64,000 nucleotides of DNA, taken from assembly GCA_027596075.1 (NCBI GenBank), contig JADGJC010000133.1:1-64000 (forward strand), in the 5' to 3' direction. Below are positions 1-10,317 of the stretch, one piece after another (position 1 is the first letter of the stretch; every line of letters begins with the position of its first letter). The translations under genes were made by a program, and so were the position numbers. The notes beneath the pieces are model-generated. The model saw only the letters and a program-made list of their open reading frames with translations, had not been told where the DNA came from and did not search any database. The stretch is from Rhizophlyctis rosea (lineage: Eukaryota > Chytridiomycota > Chytridiomycetes > Rhizophlyctidales > Rhizophlyctidaceae).

Positions 1-3000
1 ACTAAGCTAATAAATCAGTCACATGTTTATCTATCTAACCATTCACGTGACACGTCCGAACTACCAGACGCGTCCTACTTGTCCGCATCCTTGCATTGAC
101 ATAGCATTCAACCCCTTCACAACGTGCCATGCGCATGAGCACACTCTCCTGCGACAGTATCCTTACCTTGTGGAAATAAGGAGGCATGAATGTCTATGGT
201 CATCAATAACTGCCCCGATCTTCATTGATGGTGGATTCAGCATGGCCCTTCAGCGTTGACCTTACAATGAGGCATCCGGAGGGGATCATGCAGGTGCTGA
301 AATGTGCACATGGTGCGGTTGATCTCAACCTATACTTCTTGTGCCATGAGGCCCATTCGTAGATAGAGCACCCTCGATGCTAGTCATTCATCAAATATTC
401 ACCGACATTTTTCACGGACCAGTCCTGTTTCCACACCAGAGCACCTCATTTTCTAGCTACACACCGAGCGGATCATATGTGCTGTGAGCATCAACATGAG
501 TGAAACTATTTTTCTCCATGAGCTCAATCATGAGACAGTACAACTGAGTGCCACTAAAAGGCAGGAAATCAGTTCAACATATGGTACACAAAATATCCCA
601 CCCACCATTTACAAGGAGAATGGGGCGAGCCTTCATCAACTGCATATGCGTCCATCAAGGACCATTGCACCCAGCACATATCCTCCATGTTCTTCAAGGT
701 TTGGGACTTGCAAGACAAAAAAATCAAAATCCACCACCTTCAGGTTCACGAACAATCTATTTGACATATTGACAAAGTTGGTATTCGACACACAACATCA
801 TCGCCTGCTGGCGGGACTCGGCATATTGTCTCTTGCCAATTTTCACCACAAGCATTTTCAAGTTCAAGGGGAGCCTTTGAACATTATGTAATGGGAGAGT
901 TTGTTTATCTACTTGCTTGTATTCTTTCCCTATGGGTCATTTGCTCCCATGGAAGGAGATATTTCTTGATGGACAAGTTTAAGAAGGTCCCATAATAGCG
1001 TGTATTGAAAAATTTTTCATTGTTAAGTGGTTGGGGAATAGTTTGGTTAACAGTCTATAATGAGCAATGTAATAAGTTCAGTGTTTTAAGTCATGCTCAA
1101 ATCAATCCAAACGTGGGCTGGGTTGGGTAGTGGGAAATGTTAAGTTACCGATAACATTAGGACTAAACCCAGTGTTGAGTTTACAAGTGTTATTGGGAAC
1201 ATGTTCCAACTTCTGCAACAGGCTTCACTGAGACCATCAATGTGGCACTATGCCCTGACTAGTCTAGACAAACTGGGGTGTGAGCTAAAGATTTCATTCA
1301 TCCCAAACTGCATTGGTATATCTGCATAGAAAATTGGCAAAAGGTAGTGCATCATTTCATGTATATAAGTGGAATAGACCCACCGATCAGGGTGGCACCA
1401 GTTGCTTTTGGATATGTTTTGAGTTAATGTTTTGGAGTGGCCAACTTTGACCACAGCTTTTCAATGCAGGAGATCGCTGTGTGGGGGGATAGGTTGTGTA
1501 TTGAAAAAGATCTCATTGAACTTGTGTGAGTTTTCAGTGATAACTTCTGAAAATTTCAGTAACAACTACCAAATTGCTGAAAACTCCTGCGATGACTGCA
1601 CGGCGCAGCTTATAGTCACAAAAATGATGGAAGGGGGATTATGAAATCCTCGGAAAGCGATAAGCTTGGCAGGGTGTCACCAAGTTTGCTGTATGTCTGT
1701 CTATCCTCACTTCCAAAGCAGTGTGTGTGCCCCCAAATTTGGTGTGACTGTCCCACGACATGGTCATAAACCATCATGAAGGCCAAAGGAAGAACAACCT
1801 GCCTGATTTGGGAACCTGTGGCTTGGGGTGGTGAGCGGAGAAAACCATATGAATCAGCTTTGTATGACTGTCATAAAGACACAAAAGTCTGACGCCTCAT
1901 TTGGTGTACTTGCCATAAAAGGCACCCAACTTCAAAGCTTAATGCATGAGCAACGCGTCGCGTTGTGCACCTTCTTTTTTTGGCTACATTGCAATGCTCC
2001 GAGACAGCACGGGTCTTGGCTGTATGGCGTCTGATGCATCAATTCCGTGATTAAAGTGTTCAGTTCAATGCCATACAATGCTTTTCACAGACGTTTTTTA
2101 CCATGATATTCTTACGCCCAAACAACGTAGCGACGCAAGACGCATAGATAGTGATTAATAACCGTGGCTCTAGCTTCATTTTTGACTGAGTCAGGCCCCC
2201 TTGACCTTGAACTTTGATCCCGGAATCGATTCATCAGACCGGCCAATGTCCAGTTGTCGATGCCTTTCAGTAATGCAGGAAGGCACTTTTTACTATGGTG
2301 TTTGTAAGCTCAAAGGACAGAGGGGAGAAGAGTGCACAGTTAACACCTAACATCCGATACCGTAGCTGTTTTTTTGACTGAGTACTGGCCATTACAACTT
2401 GTGTCATTTTTGAGCGCGCAATCGGCCAGGTGGAAAGCGTGCTGTCTCGGAGCATTGCAATTTATCCAAAAAAAGAAACCACACGCACACGTCCTGATTG
2501 TCGCGCTCCTCCGGTTGTGATTGAACCAAAACAAGCAAGCGCCACAATGAGGCGTGCCCCAGAATGGAAGGCGCCACCGCGTGCCTCTAGTGTCTCTATA
2601 TTGGTCAAGCTTTGTAGCAGCTTTGCTGCGGAAAAGTGATTGAGAGGTGCCATCCTGCCCAACGATTTGGGCAGCCAGTTATCGCTTTCAGAGTACCATC
2701 AGGCCTTCAAGGGGCCACAGTGAAGGGGTTGCTGTCAAGCAGAACAATTGTTCACAAATCACAATTGACAGGTGTGGCTTTTCTGTGTAATGTTATACAG
2801 GAGCCTAAAAGCTTAACAATCCAGAAAAGAGGTGATCTGTCTGGTCTTGGTTGTTTTGACAGCAATATCTGTAGAGGACTACACACATCATTCACAAAAG
2901 CCTGAAAAACAAACGTCACAATTTTTTCCCTAATCCTAACTTTATCCTTGGGTCCCTTTCGGAATGAACCAACATTATCAAAACATACCCACAAAGTAAT

Positions 3001-3569
3001 TTTCAACATTCTTAGTAGGATCAAAAACGTTGCAGAAATGCACCATTTTTGCCAATCCGTCGGATTCTTTACGGCAATCCTCTCTTTTTCCCTAACTGTA
3101 GGTTTAGACGGAACCATCGACACCCCCCATGGAACATGAGGTTGCAATCAAAGGAAGGACAGGAACGGTGCTGGATGAATTTCGCGTCGTCCGCTGCCCA
3201 GTCCAAACATGAATGATCATCATGTTTGTGCAATGGACTAACAAAATATGTCCAGTATCTGCTCTATAACTCTGTAATGAATCAAGATTACATTTCCAAC
3301 TTTCGAACCTACTGTACGGTCATGAGAGTATACCGGCCGTCTATACTCACAAACATGCCCTGAGCTGCATCTGCACCAACAGCAAAAACAATCAAGTGGA
3401 TACAAGATACAAATCTTTCAAAACTCATTGTTCATTCCGAGATCGGACGCGTTTTGCCCCATACTGTTTGAGAAATTTTCAGTCTGGGCATTGAGTTCAC
3501 TCCAATGACGGGAGCATGAAAGCAGTTCCAAACCAGTGGGAAGTCAAGTCAAGTACCGAAGACACTATA
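1..3569. other. Gene-poor region, no supported gene
   Basis: No open frame in this stretch shows a recognisable domain, a plausible splice structure or coherent protein-like composition. The longest frames (about 130 codons) have scattered composition and overlap each other on both strands. It contains an inverted-repeat element at 1972-2477, a perfect 7-bp hairpin at 1951-1965 next to it, and a second hairpin (9-bp arms, 7-nt loop) at 3204-3228. It ends at the 3' end of PRP18. Confidence 0.6.
1972..2477. repeat. Inverted repeat, 40-bp arms, MITE-like
   Basis: Arms 1972-2011 and 2438-2477 are reverse complements with about two mismatches. Each contains the core TTGCAATGCTCCGAGACAGC on one strand and its complement on the other, with a run of seven T at the outer edge. 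About 426 bp lie between the arms and hold no credible ORF. A perfect short hairpin (CAACGCG-T-CGCGTTG) sits at 1951-1965 just outside the left arm. The structure fits a non-autonomous terminal-inverted-repeat element or a foldback. I could not see a clear target-site duplication, so mobility is inference. Confidence 0.5.
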
Positions 3570-4821
3570 TTAACCCACTCTCTTAGCTCCATCATCTGGC
3601 GGCCATCTCGTCTGCGCAAAGGTCATCATCCTCTTGATTGTTTGAATCCATTTCCGCTGAGCTTCGTCGTTCAGAACATGCGCGACCTGCGATGCAAAAA
3701 TCTTCTCACGGGCACTACGTTCGTGGATACCTAGAAGCAAAATGAGCAATGGGGGACTTTCTCTCAATATATGGTGTGATGATACGAACCAACCATGGTA
3801 ACGCCAATAGGCCAAGGCGCATTCCCAATTGACATCCGCAGATACGCATCATTGGCCTGCAAATATTCCCTCTGCTGCATAAACTGACATATCTCCGCAA
3901 TCCGTGCCACTACATCCTCCGCGATCTGGCCCCTCTTTAATTGCTTGAAGAAAGGTTTCAAATACTCTGCACTCTGCGCCTGTGTGGCTGCCGCCAACTT
4001 CCCCTGCGTAGACCGCTTGACTTCATCCGGTCGCGCAGTGAGCGACCTTTCCCATTCCCGTAAAACCCGTTTGAAGTAGACGGCGATAAGGGATCGAACT
4101 TTTTCAGGATCTTTTTGGAGGAGGTCAAGAGAGATGAGGGTGGTGTCAACTTCGGAGGTAGTGTCCTTTTTGGAGGACTTTTTGGTATATTGATTGTTGT
4201 CGTCGGCGGGAGTGGAGTCGTCACCTTCTTCGCGGGAATGCTTACGGATAAGGTTTTCGAGGGCGAGGCCTTTGTCTGTTGCTTGCATGGCGGCGCGAAA
4301 GTCGTTTCGTTGTCCTTCGGTGCGTTCTTCGGTTGACTCGAGTTTGCGGAGGCGGCGAATACGTTGGCGGTCGGTCTCTCCAAAGAGACGGATGGGTTGG
4401 TCCCGTGCCCGAAAGCGCCGAACGACTTCGTCGTTGGGGATGTTGAACTCGTCTTCATCTTCAATTACGTCATTTGCGCTGCTACTTCCGTCCCCTGTAC
4501 CCCCGCTCTGACCGACCCGAACACCAATCCCGCCCCCCGTCTCTGGTGTGCCTGACCGGCTCAGTCCCGTCTCACGTTCAGCTACTTCTGCAAGACGCTT
4601 TTGGAGCTTTTCCTGACGTTCTCGTTCCAGGCGCTCTTGCTCCTCCCGATATTGCTGTTCACGAGCCTTTTCAAGGTCCCCACGTTTTACGTATTTTTTG
4701 CCAGGGCCTGCAAGTTGCTCCAGCGCCTTCCGTTTTCTCTCCAATTCCTCCTATGAAAGAAGTGTCAGAAGGAGTTCATGAATGGAAGACCAAAGGTCAC
4801 ACATACTTTGAGGAAATCCAT
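3570..4821 (-). CDS. PRP18: Pre-mRNA splicing factor PRP18
   Basis: The product is a second-step spliceosome factor that stabilises U5 snRNP-exon contacts in the nucleus. Exons (minus strand): 4821-4807, 4750-3790, 3730-3570, giving 378 codons. The first coding exon is only five codons (MDFLK), followed by a GTATGT donor. The N-terminal part is charged and coiled and carries KYVKRGDLEKAREQ. The Prp4/Prp18-type short motif follows (PIRLFGETD.. and RIRRLRKLE). The C-terminal Prp18 helical domain runs from LISLDLLQKDPEK to the end and includes NAPWPIGVTMVGIH, which spans the last intron, then VAHVLNDEAQRKW. Length and order match the family. It is head to head with BUD31, another spliceosome gene, across 483 bp. 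The last donor (GTTCGT) is weak, but it restores the conserved motif exactly. Confidence 0.96.
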
Positions 4822-5304
4822 GATGGTGCCTCGGGAGAGTGAGGACTGCTATGTGTGCGTCTAGGATATTATGTTATTGTGGTTGCTGAAGAGAGATAGT
4901 GAAGCTGAGACCCTTGGGGAGTGCGGGTGATTGTTAAAGGTCAAGAACACTTGGTTGTCCTCGAAGTTGAAACTGAACGAGGAATTTGTGAATGCACGCG
5001 CAGCCCCTCCTTGTTGTTCACCATGGAATGGCGCAGGGTATACAAGCCACCTACAGTCATGACACAACACATGCAGCCTCATCCGGAGGGCTGAAAACTG
5101 CGCCATTGTTTGTCCAACATGTCTCCAAGATCCGGGTAATGTCTGCGCAGCTTTGCAATGTGCTCAAATGTGTGCCTTCAAGCCTTGACCCCCCTTCGCT
5201 GCTTTCAAAGTTTCCTGTTCACGACACTCCCCACCCTCCCTAACCTAAATTTGAAACTTTGAATTCTCGTCTAAACACTCACTGCACTTTAGACTTCCTC
5301 TACA
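4822..5304. promoter_or_regulatory. Shared divergent upstream region PRP18/BUD31
   Basis: This is 483 bp between the two start codons, transcribed outward in both directions. No gene is visible inside. It must contain both promoters; I could not pick out a convincing TATA box or named operator, so the role rests on gene arrangement alone. Confidence 0.5.
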
Positions 5305-5956
5305 ATGCCGAAAGTCAAGCGAGGACGCAAACAACCGCCAGAAGGCTGGGACTTGATCGAGCCGACTCTTGAGGAGTTGAATAGAAAGATGCGTGAAGGT
5401 AAGGCCTACACATTATCTTCCACAAGAGGTCGAAATTGTTGACGGCTTGTTTCACCGCCACTGTCTTCGAAACAGCCGAGAACGAGTCACATGAAGGGAA
5501 ACGGAAAGTTGAATCGCTGTGGCCCATATTTCGACTCCATCACCAACGGTCGCGCTACATTTACGACATATTCTACCGCCGAAAAGCCATTTCGCGAGAA
5601 CTCTATGAGTGGTGCTTGAAGGAGGGGTATGCCGACGGCAATTTGATCGCGAAGTGGAAGAAGGTGGGCTTGGGCATATGACCACTTTCTAGCAGGCAAT
5701 ATGGATAAACACTGACATATTTGTGCGTAGCCTGGTTACGAAAAACTCTGCTGTCTGCGCTGCATGCAGCCGCGAGATACGAACTTTGGAACAACATGCA
5801 TTTGCCGCGTGCCAAGGGATAATTTGGAGGAGGGGAAGGTGGTCGAATGCCTTCACTGCGGGTATGTTTGTCTGGGCGTTCAACGGGATCAAAGCCATCC
5901 TTTGATGTGCTGAACGAACCACTTCCAGGTGCCGTGGTTGCGCTTCCGGATCTTGA
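5305..5956 (+). CDS. BUD31: BUD31 (G10) splicing factor
   Basis: The product is a small zinc-binding protein of the activated spliceosome. Exons 5305-5398, 5476-5663, 5731-5861 and 5929-5956 give 146 aa, against about 144-157 in the family. Nearly every residue block matches: start [15 protein letters not shown], then [15 protein letters not shown], then [12 protein letters not shown], then [13 protein letters not shown]. The Cys-rich end has CCLRCMQ, CICRVP and CLHCGCRGC. All three introns are GT-AG (donors GTAAGG, GTGGGC, GTATGT). The gene ends in TGA, which shows that UGA is a normal stop in this genome. Confidence 0.97.
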
Positions 5957-6635
5957 ACATGTCGCTCCTTTCATTCTGCTTATGTCGATGCTTTTACAAA
6001 TCAAAGAATTCATTGTACATATTTCCTCCATTTCAATCAAATACTACCGCACCCTTCGAATGTATCGAATTGTCTTTCTAATCTAGATGGTTGTCAAGAT
6101 GATGGTTGAGTCATGGAAAGGCCTTTGTCCATGGTCGCGCAGAGATCTTCGTGGGGTGCAATGTGCTGGATCAACAGTGTGATTGGGGATCACCCTTTGC
6201 GCACAAACTATTCTGTGAAGAGAGCCCGTGCCGAAATGCAGCAAGGAGGTGATTTCGGATTGCTGGGCTAAATGGCACAGAGCACAATATACATAAATAA
6301 GAGAGCCTGGCAGGTGTGCTTGATATTCCGTTTCCCGTTGTGCTTCCAACGTCTTGAGCATGCCCAACTCTGTAATCAAGTTGCAATATGAGCTAGGGAT
6401 GATTGCTCAATGGTTACAACTAGAACGAACCGCCAACTGGAGATAAAGCGACATATAGCAGCGGAATTAAACACTTCGAATACAAATCTACAACCCATCG
6501 GGTATAACTCCATTACAGTGTGAAACTAAAAAACAACAAGAATGGCAAAGTTCCCTCCATTAGCCCATCTACACATTTGATGTCGTCATCGCTCCCTGCT
6601 CCCCCCCATCCCCCCCCCCCGCTCATCCCGATCCC
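5957..6635. other. Convergent 3' flanks of BUD31 and the REC-RasGEF gene
   Basis: There is no gene here. Near its right end are two C-runs (6601-6607 and 6610-6620), which become G-runs in the minus-strand transcript just past the REC-RasGEF stop codon. Confidence 0.4.
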
Positions 6636-9531
6636 TCAATCCGTTGCCCTCGGCTCACATTCCAAACTCATTTGTGTCAGTTTGTTGATGTTCAGCTCCA
6701 ACGGCGGATTTGTTAGGTATTCCTGCATGTCAGGATCAAAATTCCAAAACTTGTATTCCAAACTCGCCAATGCCGTGATCCCCCGCACACACTCCCCCAT
6801 TAGCCGGAGTTTATCGAAATTGATCATTCCTTGGATTATTGACTCGTTGCCGTCGTTCATGAATGTTAGGTCTTTGATGAATATGGCTAAGCATGGAAAG
6901 GAATTGATTGTCATAAGAAACAGAAACGCAAATGGACAAAGATCGCCAGTCAAACTTACGTAAAAATGGAATCATTGGAGGTTTTGCGTTTTCCAGACGG
7001 TCACGATAGTTTTTGAAGTTTCTGGAGACATCGGTTACTTGCTCCAATTCGGTCATCGTTTTCTTTTTGGCATCTGATAAAGCCTAATGATTTGAAATGA
7101 AAAGATAATGAGTATAGTGGGCACCACGTCAGATCATTGGTTGCACTGCCTCGGAAGGTCCCAGCACATATCATCCTCAAAACGCCAGTATCGAAGTACA
7201 TTGAAGCAGTAAGCTTCCAGTTCCACACGCCAATGAATTTTGCACAATTGGTTTGCTCACCTCCCATGTCTTTTTCAGTCGTTGTACCGGTGTCAAATTG
7301 AAACCGGACATTATTGCAAAAACGCTGAAGAAGTTTTGATACTCTAACGATTGCTGACAATAGCAAAAACCATGAGTTCTTCGCAAAAGAGTGCTCATTG
7401 AAACAGTGCAAACAACTCACCCTCGCTACGCCAATAAACTTCTTGATCATTTGCACCCTTGCTTTTAGATCTTTTCGACTGCATATTTCCGTCGCCACCC
7501 AGTAGCTTTCTTTATCATACCGTTGGATGAAGAATGTCAAGGAAGGACTCGGCTTCTTCCAGATCATATTTAGGAAATCGATGGGCGGGATATGACGAAA
7601 TAGCATGGAGTTGTATAAACAAAGCTGTTGAGCAAGTTTCTCTTCATCAACGTCGGCGGTTAGAAGTGACTCGGTGGGCGTGCGAGGGATCAGATTGGAG
7701 GGATCCATTAAGGTTGCCATTTGATCCTGACGACTTTTATATTTTCGAGACTGGGCAAGGGGAATGTAAGCTTGACAAGTCCACCCAACAGCGGCGGCCA
7801 GACATCCTCCATTATAAACAGGTTAAAAACACAATAAAAGCTCCTACACCTACCACTTTCTCAATAGTGCGCTCCAACTCCGTCGCCTGTTCCACGTAAT
7901 TGGCCCGGCGGATTTGATCTAGGAACTTCTCCAAAGATTCTCGTAGAGTAATATCATCATTGAAATCATTCCATTTAAACTCTATCCACAAATGTAGTAG
8001 GGTTATGACATTCTGCTGGTCCTGACCCCGAGTCATTGCGTATTCGCGAATTTGATCTGGTGTCGGATGTTTGGGCAGTTGACGGTTGAACTTTCCTTGC
8101 AGCCAAGTGAGGAAAGCGGGAGGTTGAAGGAAGGATCGGAAGGTAAGAAGGAACGTTCTTTGAAAAGCAACCCCGCCGCCTGTACATGGAGATAAGTTCT
8201 TCATTCGATTGCTGTCGATTGAATCACCTTATTGTACCTTTCCGGGGATCCAGCACTGCCTCCAATATTTGATCTGAGGTTCCTGCCACCACAGTACCGG
8301 ATCTGCACCCATAACATGCTGTTCATTATTCTACCCATCATTAAATGATACATTTGGCAAATCAAGCTTACCGCAGGACTAAGCATGGTTTTCCATCCTT
8401 CTCAATGACTGTATCTGGCGGAGGGATTGGGCTCGCCAAATCTAACCCTTGGACCGTCGATGCACTGGGAGCACTATTTGACGAATCCTTCCGTGAAGCA
8501 GGAGCAACGGACGCCCTCCTTGCAATCAGCGTATCCTCCACCATTTGTCGATGCTCCTGCGTGGTCAAATACTTTCCAAAGATCGCCTGAATTGTCCCAG
8601 GTGTCAGCGGCTTGGCCAAGACCTCGTTCATGCCCGCGTTTACGTATTTCTCCTTCTGCTCCTGTGATGCGTTATCTGTGATGGCAATGATGGGGACAAG
8701 GCGATTTTCTGCGAGGATACGTGATCCAATGCTCTCAGGTGTGTCATGTCCCCCGTCCCGTTGCAACGTCGGTGTTCGGGATCGTGGTCTTGGGCCGGAA
8801 ATACTGCTGGCGCGACGTCGGCCCATTTGAGGTTGTCGACTTAGTGTGAGGGGTAGGGAGATTAAGGAGTCGTTCACTGGGCCCGTTGACGTGATTGTTC
8901 CATCTGGACTGCCAGGTGTAGGTGACGACTTGCGACCAAGGGTTGATATTGTTGACATGTTACGTGATATGGTGGCCGAGTCTAACGCCAGTTGTGATAG
9001 TAGTGTGTCTTCATCTTTGTATCCACGGATGAGCTTGGTTGCTTCCCAACCGTTTAGGATAGGCATTTCTGCAAATCAATTGGTCAAGTCCCTTTGCAAC
9101 TCCCAATATCATCCGGAGCAACATACGTATATCCATCATGATTATATCGTATCGCTTGACCTCCAACGCGTGCAATAGCGAAAGTCCGTCTCCGTAAATG
9201 TCATCTGGTCATACAAATATTGCAGTCAGTGGCAGACTTCTCCTTCCGTATGGATGGCATGTGCACACCTTCTGTGACATTAACTCCGAAAAATTTCTTC
9301 AGTGATTTCTGTACGGGTCGTCAATACGCAAATCTGACTCCAATGCTCAACACCATGCCTACAGTTGTAATCTTCTGTACGACTTGATTATCATCCTGTT
9401 GAAGGATTCCTTGTTAGCGGACTGCAGGTTGGGCGTGGTGCGGCGAATGACTTGCTCACCACAATCGCTACTCTAAACTCTCGAAAGTCCCCCTGAGTTG
9501 GTGACGTCTCCTTCTTAGCAAATATGCTCAT
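6636..9531 (-). CDS. Receiver domain-RasGEF fusion protein
   Basis: Eleven exons (minus): 9531-9460, 9395-9363, 9308-9269, 9204-9127, 9068-8372, 8302-8238, 8179-7854, 7726-7421, 7353-7261, 7083-6960, 6886-6636; 694 aa, all phases consistent, stop TGA. Residues about 19-235 form a two-component receiver (REC) domain. The acidic pair is in VAIVDDN (D25, D26), the phosphoacceptor D73 is in IIMMDIQMP, the conserved Thr205 is in IAITDNA and Lys227 is in LAKP. All catalytic residues are therefore present. About 100 Ser/Pro/Arg-rich residues (about 96-195) are inserted between the MP-containing loop and the late strands. Residues about 309-437 are a RasGEF N-terminal domain (FQRTFLLTFRSF). Residues about 450-660 are the CDC25-type catalytic domain (SYWVATEI, MSGFNLTPVQRLKKTWE, IPFLPIFIKDLTF, INFDKLR). 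Inference: a phosphorelay controls Ras activation directly. No histidine kinase or HPt gene lies in the window. Confidence 0.9.
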
Positions 9532-10317
9532 GCTCGCAGCGTGTCAGGAAGGCGTTTCAATACTCTCAGAATCGGGGGCAAGACAGCGATGTCGATAAAT
9601 TCAAGTCTGCGGTGTGCGGACCGACATTAAAAATTTGCAGGTGGAAAACCATTCACAGAAATCATCACCTCTGGTCCAGATGTTATGATTCAACCCACGC
9701 TTTGCATCGCCTCCGCCATTCTTTGAGCTCTTGGTTGGTAAGTTTGGAAAGCACCGCGTACTTGGGACAGCAGCAACCGGCATTAGGGGCACACTTTCGG
9801 CGGGAATCAGGGTCGATCAGGGATCATCGGTAATCTGTCTATGTTTGCGCTGGGACGCAACCAAGTCTATAGGAAAGACGGCGCTTCCAAAATGGAAATA
9901 ATGCATGCCTTACGTCAGACTGCGGATCAATTGTTGGCAATGAAAAATATTTGTAATAATAATTTGTGCGGCAGATGGTTGCAAACTGGTGCTGGACCCT
10001 GGCTGACGTAATGCATGCCAAGGGCCCAAGACTCCAGTTCATCCCGCGTCATTTCGTTCCAAGAAATCAAGTACACCAAACAACGATGGCAAGAGCCAGC
10101 CAAGCACTGACTTATTGGGAGCGCCGTCTTTACCGGCATCTATTCCATACTATAGACAACAGAACAATAGACTTGGTTGCGTCCCAGCGCAAACATAGAC
10201 ATTCGGTTTGACCAAGAAGATTACCCCAAGCGACATTTCTTTCATAGATGTAGGATGATCCTGGCACTCTGAACCGTGCTGCCAGCATGCGATACCATAT
10301 GTAGGAAATACAACCAA
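9532..10317. other. Upstream region of the REC-RasGEF gene
   Basis: This lies between the REC-RasGEF start and the 3' end of the pepsin-like gene, both on the minus strand. No ORF is supported. Nearly half of it is the inverted-repeat element described separately. Confidence 0.5.
9836..10201. mobile_element. 366-bp terminal-inverted-repeat element (MITE-like)
   Basis: The ends 9836-9870 and 10167-10201 are perfect 35-bp reverse complements, starting TGTCTATGTTTGCGCTGGGA at the left. Inside are further inverted pairs: AAAGACGGCGCT at 9874-9885 against its complement at 10120-10131, and TTACGTCAG near 9910 against CTGACGTAA near 10003, next to an ATGCATG palindrome on both sides. This looks like a longer foldback partly eroded by indels. 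There is no coding capacity. I see no clean target-site duplication. It lies about 305 bp upstream of the REC-RasGEF start codon. Confidence 0.7.

Noticed and set aside
484..891. 135-codon plus-strand frame in the gene-poor left end
   Set aside because: No domain, no splice structure, overlapping frames of equal quality; composition looks random.
2636..3147. Overlapping frames on both strands (up to 131 codons)
   Set aside because: Mutually antisense, no recognisable motif, and no promoter or splice context.
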